Source of the DNA: Zygnema cylindricum
Taxonomy: Eukaryota; Streptophyta; Zygnematophyceae; Zygnematales; Zygnemataceae
Assembly (NCBI GenBank): GCA_037447655.1
Contig: JBBHKE010002987.1
Coordinates: forward strand, 184,705-248,704
Direction of reading: 5' to 3'
Length of the DNA stretch: 64,000 bases
The notes under the pieces are model-generated. The model had not been told where the DNA came from. It did not search any database and saw only the letters and a list, made by a program, of their open reading frames with translations. Below, in pieces: positions 35,901 through 45,603 of the stretch (the first letter of the stretch is position 1; each line of letters opens with the position of its first letter). Both the position numbers and the translations under genes were made by a program.

Positions 35901-37274
35901 AGAGATAAGATTTTTGTTCAGCTCCGGAATAAACAATACATCGGAGAATGTTAATATGGATGTCTTTCCTTCTACTAACACTTTTAGATCTACCGATCCT
36001 ACAAGAGTAGTGGTGACTATCCTCCCATCCCCGTACTCTATCTCTACGGTGGGAATCTTTCTTATCTTAGTAAACAGGTGTCTATCCTTACACATGTGCA
36101 TGGAGGCACCTGAATCTACAATCCAGCCTGCTTCACCTTTCAATCCACCGTAAGCACATTTCTGCCTTCGTGGAATTTCGACCTCATTTTTCGCCTCCAA
36201 CTCCTCATCCAAAAGGAGCTCATCGTCCTCGTCCTCGGATTCAGCCTCAAGTACCTGTGTGACAAGGGCCTTTTTCTTTCCTCTCGGGGTACCACCAGTC
36301 TGCCCCTCCTTTAACCGAAGCTCGGTTAGCTTAGTGCACTCTGCCATATAGTGCCCCGGTTTCTTACAAAAGTGACATAATCCTTTGGGAGCCCTTGGTT
36401 CGAACTCATCGGCCTGTTTTTTCTGCTCCCTACCCCCATAGTTTCCGGCCGGTTTTCGGGAATCCCTGTTCCTCCAATCAGTCGCTGTTGCCAAGGCTTG
36501 GCCACTCTTTCCTCCCCTTCGGGTCTCAATTGTATTCTCTTGAACGAGAATCATCCCTACCACTGAGTTCCATATCCACCTTGAGTCAGGCAAGTCCTGC
36601 ACACGGTAAAGTATGTTCACGAACTCATCAGGTAACTTCATCAGTAAACAGTTAACCTTTTCTTTTTCACTAAGATCTTTTCCCGCACTCTGTAGCTCTA
36701 TGAAGAGTGTAGCAATCTCATTGCAAAAATCCAACATATTTCCCCCTTTGTATACATACTCCTTAACTTTCTGATCAGCCAACTGTTGTTGCTGAATCGT
36801 ACCACTTCGGTACATCTCTATGAGAGCCATCCAAAGATCGGATGCTCTTTCTACCTGCAAATGAGGACATGCAAGTCCTTGAGTGAGATGGCGTAGGATG
36901 AAGTGTTTTGCCGCCATATTGTTGAAGTCCCAGGTTTCAATATCATTCTCCTCATTCCTCGGAATAGGTGACATGAATGTCGAACCAGTTGCTATTGGTG
37001 TGATCGTCTCCTTCTCTTTACCTTTGTCCACCACCTCTCCTTCTTTTCTTTCCTCCGTTGAAGGTGGGTCCTCTTTCCTGGTGAATCTGGTTCCTCCAAA
37101 CCCTCGAGGAATTCCAAGACTTGATGGACGCCCCAACCGTCCACTCACTATCCCCCAAAACCTTTTTTCGCATAGAGCTCCTATCATCATACTTTCCCAG
37201 TATATGAAGCCAGTTCCATTAAAGATTGGTACCCTAGAGGGTGGGCCCATAACCTGAAACTCTGAGACCTCCAT
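32917..37274 (-). pseudogene. Gag-Pol polyprotein of copia B, three frameshifts
   Basis: The first frame (37274 to 34200) is 1024 codons. It begins with a Gag domain (FNGTGFIYWES), then a CCHC knuckle CHFCKKPGHYMAEC (about residue 297), protease GWIVDSGAS (about 385), integrase WHKRLGH and CSGCAQGK (about 516-555), catalytic D in HTDIWGP, D in RSDNGGEY and E in PEQNGVAE, and then RT start CKWVFKLK (about 970). One missing base near 34260 shifts the frame into 34239-33940. A 2-base difference near 33990 and two extra bases near 33860 shift it again. The final frame (33831-32917) gives the end of RT and RNase H (TTWSDASYGD, DNQAAIAISAN). All catalytic motifs seen are intact, so loss of function is recent. 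Confidence 0.93.
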
Positions 37275-38304
37275 AAGTCCTCAGAGTAGACAGCTTCCAA
37301 GAAGCCTCTAGGATAATCCTGACCCCTTTGTGTTCCAGCAAAAATAACTGCCACCCTGGCAGACAAAAAACCCTGACCACCTGCACCCCTGTAAAGGCAA
37401 GACTCCCCTGAGTCGGTAGCAAAAAGAATCTCTGAATTTGCTCCCCTGAGCAGTAAGTTATGGAGGGTCAAAGTTGACCTTTTGTACAGAAGCTCTCTGG
37501 GAGAGGGGGTCCTATCTTCTAATTTTTCTAAGTCCTATCTCTCTCACAGACTCTATCTACTGATGTACGGAGCCAATCAGAATTGAGTTCCGTATGCAAA
37601 AGTACAGCTGCCGGTGTACTTTATGTACGGACATTGTACAACATGGCCAAAATGTCGACACATGTCAAATCCGGATTCGGTGCCATAATCTCCGGAGATT
37701 CCACAATCCAACGGAATTTCGCCACGCGTCATCCGATGTGGCGATGGCCACAAACCGCCGAAATCTTCCTCCGCGATCTCGGCGCTAATCCCGGCCGTCC
37801 GATTAAATTCGGCTTTAATCGTAGCCGTAATAAATACATGCGCGGTATTTGTTTCATTTACGAAACAAATGCGCGGTACTGATTTTTGTCCGTACCGTAA
37901 GTCGTACATTATATATTACTGGATCTATGTATCCCGTAATTCATTTCAGTTAAATGGTTTATCGCACGTATACATATTTAAATAAATATCAAACTATATG
38001 ATACGTAACACTACCGCTAGACTAAACGGCTAAGGCTACCGGCTATTTCCTGCCTGCCGGCCGGTAGGTACAAGGATCAAATCCTGCCGCCGGCACATAC
38101 CTTTTAAATAAATAAATAAACCCTAAAATAAAATTCCCGTAAACCTCAGGATAGCCAAGGTAGCCATGGCTCTAGCTTCCTCTCCAATTTCTCAGTGACT
38201 GCGACAAGTTTGAGAGTTGGAGAGCGAAGTTAGAGATAGACTGCCTCGACTTCTATATTTCTTTTCAGACCTAGAAAATACTAATAATACCATTAGTTTC
38301 TACA
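37254..38304 (-). repeat. 5' LTR of copia B
   Basis: 1051 bp, nearly identical to the 3' copy. The gag ATG (37272-37274 on the plus strand) lies inside this LTR. tRNA-like module at 38020-38090, B-box AGGATCAAATCCT at 38073-38085. Confidence 0.93.
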
Positions 38305-39095
38305 AGACCAACATAAATCATCGCGGTATATATTGCAATATATGGTATTTTTCAAATTTAATATTTTATATTTTTATATAATATGTTGTTTTAGCAAAAA
38401 AAACATATTGTCTGATGCGCCACGTACGCGTTATTTTTGTTCCGTGACTTAAAGGGATATGCCGCAAAATGTAACCGACAAAAAAGTACTAATTCTGTAA
38501 TTCATATAATTACTTATTTAGTGTATGTTTGCATCAGGTGGTTTGTGTAACAGTACTAACAACATAATTTATGTATCACAAAGGCATTGGTTACACCGCA
38601 AAACGTCAATCAACAAGTTTCTACATGCATGTTTTGATTTGAATGGTTCCTTGTAAGCTGACGATCAAATCTCTAAAATCGTCAAAAAATTGAAAACGGA
38701 TCACTTTCGTATGGAAATCCGTACTTACGTATTATGTACGTGTACATCCCAAGTGTACCGCGTCAATGTACCTCAAAGATCTCATTGACTCTGCTGGCTT
38801 TCAAGGAAAGAGCGTATTTGTTTTCGACAAAGATTTTACAGTCACTTTGTCCGAAGGCACGTGACTTTGGTGACCTGTGATTTTTTATTTCTTTTTTTTT
38901 ATGCTTCGATATATTGGAGATACGATATATCGCCGATATATCGCTGATATATCACGATATTTTGGTTTTCGATATATCGTAGCGATATATCGATTATGGG
39001 GTACCTGAAATTTGATATATATCGAATATCGATAAATGGTCTTCGATACCCAGCACTAGTATTCGTTACTTTCATACCGTTTGTTAGTTTTCGTT

Positions 39096-39610
39096 GTACG
39101 GTGTACAAAAACGTAACATACCGTCCCCTTAACCCTACAAAATCCTAGAAGGTACGAGAAACATACGGAAATGTACGGCATTGTACGAAAGGTGCACCCT
39201 AAAAAACTAACGAGTCCAGATAATGTAAGGCAGTTGTATTGTAATTAACTATAATGTACGAAATGCACGGGAAGTACCCTAAATATCCTAATACCCCCCC
39301 TTCAATAACCCTAAAAGTAATAAAATATACGGACGATGTACGTAGATGTACAAAATATGTAAATCCGTGTAACTGAAATATACGGAAACGTACGAAAATG
39401 TAACCTAAAAAAAGTAAAAACAATATCCGTCAAAAGTACGAAAAAATACGGACACTGTAAACAAATGTACGAATAAAAGTTTGTTGTTTAACAGAAATAT
39501 ATGAGAAAACACGAGAATGTACCCTAAAATTCCTCAGCCCCCCCTTAACAACCCTTGAACTACTGAAATGTACTAAGACAGTAAACAAATGTACAAAAAA
39601 GTACGGGTAC
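39096..39610. repeat. Degenerate tandem repeat rich in TGTACG and ACCCTAAA
   Basis: At least four imperfect units recur, each combining a TACGGAAA.GTACG block, ACCCTAAA and, in some units, a C-run followed by TTCAATAACCCT or TTAACAACCCT. Unit length varies from about 85 to 170 bp. No coding signal. Confidence 0.6.
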
Positions 39611-39794
39611 GTAGTCTGGTAAGCATTTTATTACATTTTTATCATCATTAAATGCGTATCGTACGTAGTATTTGCGCGTTCGTTTCGTGCGTATTATGCG
39701 CACGGGACACCTATGCCGTACATTCGGTTAGTTGTGCCTCATAAATGCCGGCGCAATGTAAGTTTAGATTACTTAGACCCGTCGACGTGAACGT

Positions 39795-39911
39795 GGTGCG
39801 ATCATACTTGGGCTACTACGCCGAATCCTATCACAACTGCGCAACTAAGAACCCATGGATCATAATAGTATTGGGATGGGTGACCTCTTGGGACGTCCTG
39901 GTGTCGCACCC
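39795..39911 (+). rRNA. 5S rRNA-like sequence, diverged
   Basis: The 117-bp sequence aligns along its length with plant 5S rRNA. GGTGCGATCATAC at the start and GGATGGGTGACCTC (about 39874-39887) are near-identical to the conserved ends of helix I and the internal C-box. GGTGCGA pairs perfectly with TCGCACC at the 3' end. The A-box region is quite different from the plant consensus, but the altered bases still pair (CTTGGG with CCCATG apart from one U-U). A TTTT run follows at 39917. It may be a divergent gene, a pseudogene, or a 5S-derived retroelement (SINE3-like or a Cassandra-type LTR). I cannot decide which; no second copy is in the window. Confidence 0.7.
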
Positions 39912-40581
39912 ACAGATTTTGTGTGGGCAACCATTTTTTTGTTTTTTACTTTTTTCGATTATTCGTTTCGCGAAGGAAAAGTCTTTGGTTCTACTTACTT
40001 CTAATGGGCTGAGACGGTCGATTGCTTCCTCGCTTACAACCCGATTCGATACGGCACTACCGTTAGAGGCCGCAAATACGACTCTTTAGTCTCGAAAACT
40101 CACGTGTACCAATGCAACTTAGTACAAAAAACGGTGAGGAATGAGGGCTGTGACGACGATTTCTTTGATGTGATTTGTTATTTCTATATTTACTATTACA
40201 GAAGTGTTTTTTGTTTTTTTTTGCCTTTTACAACGTGTTTTTTGCTAATTGATTTTCCATGTGTAAAACCTTTTTTTTTTCTTTAGGCATACAAAATAAA
40301 AACTTTACCCTTTTTGCATATTTCATAACATAGTATCGTAGTCGGAAGAAAAACCGTCCAAAAAATGTTGCCAAAAAATTAGATTTGCGAGAGAATAAAC
40401 ATTATTATAAGAGTTTAAACAGTAATATGAGAGTTACACGCAAAATTAGGAAAAAATCTCTCGAGGGAGGTGACTGTCGAGGAAAAAAAATACGTCAAGA
40501 CAGATTGCAAAAAGACAAAATAGTAAAAAGTAGAGGTACACGAACTGTTTTTTTGCAAAGGGAGATGTACCACTACACTGC

Positions 40582-40756
40582 TCATTGTTATTGGTGTTAA
40601 TAAGTCGCTACTATTTACAACCAAAAATCACAAAATAGAGTTAACAACATTATTTAAAGACGTGGATTACAACCTGCCACGTCTCCTTATATTTTATAGT
40701 GTTATTGATCATAATTTTCCATTTACGTCATAAATGCTTAACGCTAATAACAATGA
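40582..40756. mobile_element. MITE, family M3, copy 2
   Basis: A 175-bp element with inverted ends TCATTGTTATTGGTGTTAA and TTAACGCTAATAACAATGA. The interior matches 10796-10978. No coding capacity. Confidence 0.75.
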
Positions 40757-41339
40757 GCGTTGTAATTTTGTGCTTTTCCGGGTACGGGCGGGTACGGTTA
40801 GTCACGAAAAATCGAGTTTCGGCTAACTTTTATTTTCGTAAACGCGTTTCGGTTAACGGTTGTCAATTTTGGAGCGTGACATAACCCGGTCGGGCGTCGG
40901 GTACTCAGATTTTGAAAAATAAAAACGGTCGGTTTCGGTTATGTAAAATTTTGACTTTGGCGACCTCTGCTGTACGGTACAGTCGAAACTCGAAAGTTAG
41001 GGTATGTCCCCATGTACTTGTAACTTAGCGAAATTACTTTGTATTTTAGCGCGGATCCGCAGGACCCGGTTTTCAAGTGTCCCTATGTCCGTAAGGACGA
41101 AATCGTAACTTACGCTTGTGACGATTGTATACGTCGACAATACGTGTGACGGCTGTCAACGTCTACAATCTGTTGTCGCACGTTATTTTTTGGAACTGCT
41201 TGTGACGTCGCATGTCTTACCGTGACATTGTAGACGTACCGCCTTCCAGCCTGTGCGGTTTCACGGTTGAAGACGAGGCGCTTTGCCTTTGCGTCTCCTA
41301 TCCGGTCGACGTGAAATGGTATCGGAATTTGAAGACCCC

Positions 41340-41800
41340 TGCAAAAAAGAAATCCGTACTGGACAAAAACGGACAAAACCAAACAAATTGTGTACTTTTA
41401 TTCGTCATATTCGAACGCAAACGGACAAAACACAACGAATTCTGTACTTTTCTTTGACCATGGAAATCGAATGTAAACTTTCGAAAATTACGGCACGTGC
41501 AAATATATGTTCCTATTTGTGTATCGAAAATACCTAGTTCTAAAACACATCGCGCATGTGTTTTAAACGTAAGGTTGAAGATGACGTTTTTTGTCGTGGA
41601 AGTGGGTCGAAAAACACAAGACGACAAATTTTCATACATCCTAAATTCGAGGATGACTCAAATTGTACTCTACAAATTTGCGATTCTTTCGTACGGTTGC
41701 AACTTAGGCAGTACGGCGCTAAGTTTTACAGGAAAACGACAGAAAAAAACCCTTACTTATGCACATGGGGACATCCCCTTAGTTCGATACGGAATGGAAG
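41340..41800. repeat. Unclassified repeat R, copy 2, with hairpin
   Basis: The centre holds a short hairpin (AAAACACAT, loop CGCGC, ATGTGTTTT; about 41543-41565). The right side matches copy 1 (GAAGATGA, AGACGACAAAT, TAAGTTTTACAGGAAAAC, GCACATGGG). A diverged tandem (CGGACAAAAC.CAA) lies left of the hairpin at about 41370-41450. Confidence 0.6.
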
Positions 41801-42152
41801 CGTGAACGATACCGTACACCTACCTAAAGGATTTGTGACATCTTCTGCCACGTCAGTATTTCCCTTTTCGATCTTAGATAAATGTCGAGAGGGGCCTCCT
41901 TTCTACGCCACGTGGACTTGCAAACGTCAACCTGGCTTTGTTGTCCACAGCGGGAGACCCACAGAGGGAAGAATCGATGAATCATCTGTCTCCCTTGCCA
42001 GGCCGTACAGAAGCTGCCTCCACATTTTGCATCATGCAAGGGAAGCAAACCTTTGCTGCTTCCGGAGGGAGCATCGGTTCGCAGGTGAGTCGCAGGTCTT
42101 GCACGAGGCGTTTGAAACTGTACACGCCGGGCTGTGCACCCCTGTATCCGCT

Positions 42153-42295
42153 ATGAGCAAAGGCGGCCGTCGAGCGGACACTCTCGATCAAACAGTCGCA
42201 TTTCTGCAGAAAAGGGATGGTATCGACAAAACCCTCAAGATTTGTCGGTATTCGGCCAAACTAGCTCTTGCGCTGGCTCTGCGGGAATCCAAAAC
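42153..42295 (+). CDS. PEX11: PEX11-family peroxisomal membrane protein, first exon, cut by gap
   Basis: PEX11 proteins sit in the peroxisome membrane and drive its elongation before division. From ATG at 42153 the frame reads a short variable lead then DQTVAFLQKRDGIDKTLK and ICRYSAKLALALAL. The LxKRDGxDK..K..(R/Q)Y..K pattern is the conserved N-terminal amphipathic region of PEX11, closest by eye to plant PEX11A/B types. The open frame extends upstream of the ATG without a stop for some distance, but matching to the family supports this start. The sequence runs into the 10-N gap at 42296-42305. After the gap the frame closes quickly and copia sequence follows, so the remaining exons are not in the window or the locus is broken. 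Upstream sequence from 41800 is CpG-containing and may hold the promoter. Confidence 0.75.
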
Positions 42296-42305
42296 NNNNN
42301 NNNNN

Positions 42306-42664
42306 GAGAAGTAGCCTCGTAGAGATATTGACCGTAGTGATGTTCACCACTACAGTCATAATAGGAGAGGGTTTATGTTGGTGTCTAGAGAGCAAGGAAA
42401 GTTCATAGCGTACTGGGAAAACCGGGGAAGGGTTAGAAAGAAGGATACTAGTAAATCTGAGGATGAATTAAAGGAATATCGTCGACGATATAGTCCTGCT
42501 CATGTCAAGTATTTTATCTAATTTGATGGTTGTTGGACAGATATACCTTATCAAACGTATTTGAACAAAAGGAGTTCAGGATTGAGTTATAGGTTCTAGT
42601 TCTGAGTGAGAAAACTCGAGGGGAGTAAAGGGAAGAAATTCAGGTAACCTCAGTATGTTGATAA
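42306..42664 (+). other. Unrecognised open stretch after the gap
   Basis: From about 42320 to 42580 the plus strand has an open frame with one stop (TAA near 42520). It includes FMLVSREQGKFIAYWENRG, a Lys/Glu-rich part and FDGCWTDIPYQTYLN. The composition is coding-like, but I do not recognise a family. It may be a relic of a transposon gene or a host exon. Confidence 0.25.
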
Positions 42665-43465
42665 ACGAAAATAGTTGTATGACTCCAATGGACTTAAAGA
42701 AGGGAAATGAGGGGAGCTCAAAAGAGTGAGTCTTGATCTTGGATATTGAGTTAGGACTTGAGGAAAACAAGTTTATGCAAACTATTCCATATAGACAGGT
42801 TGTTGGTAGTTTAATCTATTTTATGAACTGTACTCGTCCTGATATAGCAGCTGCTATAAGGAAATTAAGTAGGAGTCTAAATGATCATAGGAAGAAAGAT
42901 TGGGAAGGGGCCAAAAGGGTCATGCGATACTTGAAAGGAACGAGAGATCTGTGGTTGTATTTGGGAGAGGATAATACTGACATCACCACTTGTAGTGATG
43001 CCAGTTATAGAGATGCTCCGATGAAGAGGTGTACTTTTGAGTATGTGTTGTATGTTGGGAATGTGGCTTGCTGTTGGAGCAGTAAGCAACAAAAGGTGAT
43101 TGCTCTGTCCACCATGGAGGCTGAGTATATGGCCTCTTGTTCGACTGTGAAATAATTAATGTTGGTGAAATCTTTGCTACAAGAACTTGGATATATGAAA
43201 AGTGAAGTACAAAAGATATTTTGTGATAATCAAGTTGCGATTGCAATTGCAACAATTCCAAAGCATCACTTTAAAGCAAAGAATATGGACATTAGGTTGA
43301 GCTTTATTAGAGAGAAGGTTGGGAATAAAATAATTAGTTTGGAATATAGATCTGATGGAAAAATGGTAGCAGATATGATGACTAAGCGGGTTTCTTCTCC
43401 CAAATTGATATTTTGTAAGGAGAAGTGTGGACTGAAACAAAAGATAGACTAAAATATAAGGGGAG
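42665..43465 (+). pseudogene. Copia fragment C: end of RT and RNase H
   Basis: The fragment begins near TPMDLKKG, then continues FMQTIPYRQVVGSLIYFMN, KRVMRYLKGTRDLWLYLG, TTCSDASYRDAP and DNQVAIAIATIPKHHFKAK. The RNase H aspartate motif TTWSDAS reads TTCSDAS. One stop (TAA, about 43154) interrupts it. Everything upstream of RT is absent. It ends in a polypurine tract ATATAAGGGGAG. Confidence 0.85.
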
Positions 43466-44419
43466 TGTTGAAAAAGGGTATTTTATATTCTATCATTTTT
43501 TTTGTTGTATGGTTATTCGATAGTTCTCATACTTGTCGTAGTCACTAAGAACTAGCAGGCAGTCATGGTTGTCTCACATGCAGATAAGAAGACTGGCAGA
43601 AGACAAAGCCCTTGCAAAAGATAACCTGCCAACAACAAGAATTGATCTTGTGACCTGCTAGATAATTGCCGTACCTCGTTGCCGTTCGCCTTATCCAATA
43701 GGTCTCGATAAAGCGTTGCGTACTCTATATGTAATAAACATTTAAATAGTGACGCGATGACATTAAAAAAAAATGAACGTGAAACGTACAGTACCGCACG
43801 AAATACTCTCCCATATGAAACGCCATTAAATTTTAAACAGACAAAATCAAATGTTGTTCCCAATCGACAGCTCGCACAGGAGCCAAAATTCCGAAGTGGA
43901 GATTTGGCGGTTTGCAAGCCAATATTGGCGGACAACACATGGCGTGATATGGTTAGACATCAGCTATTACAAGGGAGCAACTACGGCTCAGGAACTGACA
44001 CGCGTCAGCGGAGCGGCCATGCTGTACTATAGCCGTACACGAAGTACAGCGGTACTTATACCTTCTTGTACCTTATTGTACCTTACACTTATTTGATTGG
44101 TTAGGGTACACTAGTAGTAGGTTTAGAGAGGGAGCTTCGGACTTAGAAAAAATCAAGGTAGCCGCCACTCTTTTCCATAGTGCTTCTGTACTTATAAGCC
44201 ATCTTTGGCCTGCCATAACTTAATGCTCGGGTGAGCAATTTCAATGATTTTTTTTTGCTGCGGACTCATGGGAGTCCACGCTACACGGGGTTGTAGTCGG
44301 TCATAGTTTTTGCATGCCAAGGTGGCACTTATTCATTGCCAATGTCAATAGTGAAAATATTATTGTAGAGGCTTTATATAAGCTGGACATTCTGTGGACC
44401 AATGGAGGTCACAGAATTA
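43466..44419 (+). repeat. 3' LTR of copia C
   Basis: Begins TGTTGAAAAAGGG right after the polypurine tract and ends near ACAGAATTAT; the right edge is approximate. It belongs to a different family from A, B and D. tRNA-like module on the minus strand at 43635-43706: the T-arm has a perfect 5-bp stem ACAAG/CTTGT around a 7-base loop, and the D-arm reads CCTATTGGATAAGG. Confidence 0.75.
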
Positions 44420-45031
44420 TAGAATGGCCACTTTGGCAATTTTCGAACATAAAATGATCGGGCGTCACGTGGCAAGATAGGATTGGGAAGCAAGAGTCCC
44501 GAAGAGCATGACGACAAGTCCAGAGGTCACAAACGTCCACTCCACGGCCTTGTTGTACACAGGCCATACAGAAAAGATATCGGCCATAGTAACTTTTTGT
44601 ACTGAACAGTCTTCTGATTAGGCCGTACATAAGTAGATAGGGGTTGAGGAAGGGGTTTAAGACTTAGAGGATTGAGGAGGAAGCCGCCTCTCTCCCAACA
44701 AGCTTGTATAGAAATTGGCATCTTTGATACTTCATAACTTATCGCGTGGTTGTGCGTTTTTAGTAATTCCATTTGTTCCGAAATCAAGGAAGTTTAGACT
44801 ACACAGGGGTGTAGTCACGTTTTTGTTTGATTGCTCGGGTAGCAGTGGTTTGTTTCGAAAGCACGTTAGTTAAAAACTACCTAGAGGCTTCTTGAATTCT
44901 GTAGTCCAATGGGGGACACGGAATTGCAGGTAATGGGCCCACCCTCTAAGGTGCCTTTCTTCAACGGATCTGGGTTCACTTATTGGGAAGCCATGATGAG
45001 AGGGGCTTTGTGTGAAAAACGATACTAGGGT
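44420..45031 (+). mobile_element. Copia E, left part: LTR end and start of gag
   Basis: 44420-44928 is the second half of an LTR related to solo LTRs 1 and 2. It ends GAATTGCA and is followed by the primer-binding site GGTAATGGGCCCACC. Gag starts at ATG 44909 inside the LTR: MGDTELQVMGPPSKVPFFNG, then FTYWEAMMRGALCEKRY. The reading is then cut by element D. It resumes at 51570. Confidence 0.8.
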
Positions 45032-45603
45032 TGTAGAAATTGATGGTTCCTTTTTAAGTATTTTCTAGGTTTATATTAAAATACAGAAAGAAGCCGAGGC
45101 AGTCTATCTCTAACTTCTCTCTCTCTTACTCCCACACTTGTCGCAGTCACTAAGAAGTTAGAGTGGAAGCTAGAGCCATGGCTTCCTAGGCTATCCACAG
45201 ATTTACGGGAAATAAAATAGTTTATTTATCGGTTTATTTAGTTAAAGGATGGTTGTCAGAACCAAGATTTGATCCTGGTACCTACGGAATAATAGATAGC
45301 CGGTAGCCGGTAGTCCTAACCGTTATGTCTAAGACTAATGATACATGGAATTGGGTTTGATAACTATTAAAATATAATAACGTAGGAATATTCATTTAAC
45401 TACAACTGCTCAGGGGAGCAAATTCAAAGATTCTTTTTGCTATCGACTCAGGGGACTCTTGTCTTCACAGGGGTGAAGGTGGTCAGAGTTTATGATTGCC
45501 AAGGTGGCATTTATTCTTGGTGAAACACAAAAGGATCAGGATTATCCTAGAGGCTTCTTCGAAGCTGTCCACTCTGAGGACTTATGGAGGTCTCAAAGTT
45601 TAA
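45032..45603 (+). repeat. 5' LTR of copia D (deleted form)
   Basis: Starts TGTAGAAATTGATGG and ends TCAAAGTTTAA. Compared with A and B, about 500 bp between the CATTTAACT block and the CTCAGGGGAGCAAATTC block are missing. The antisense tRNA-like module is retained at 45262-45330. Confidence 0.88.

Larger units (their letters stand above)
31854..38304 (-). mobile_element. Ty1/copia retrotransposon B, complete, youngest in the window
   Basis: The 6451-bp element has a perfect target duplication AGACC (31849-31853 and 38305-38309). LTRs of 1050 and 1051 bp are nearly identical. On the minus strand the primer-binding site GGTTATGGGCCCACC follows the 5' LTR (ending at plus 37253), and the polypurine tract is at 32904-32916. 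Gag-Pol is intact except for three small indels. Confidence 0.96.
31756..39058. mobile_element. hAT-like non-autonomous element J, split by copia B
   Basis: Inverted ends TAGTGTTGGGTTTCG (31756) and, at 39058, the complement of TAGTGCTGGGTATCG. Perfect 8-bp target duplication GTATTCGT (31748-31755 and 39059-39066). Without the inserted copia element, J is about 847 bp. Both arms are rich in GATATATCG motifs. No coding capacity seen. Confidence 0.88.

Noticed and set aside
36326-36655. Shadow ORFs on both strands inside copia B
   Set aside because: They overlap the intact Gag-Pol frame in other phases and have no independent support.
40955-40972. Sequence GACTTTGGCGACCTCTG as another hAT end
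   Set aside because: Resembles common hAT ends and a partial match near 11685, but no partner end or target duplication could be found.
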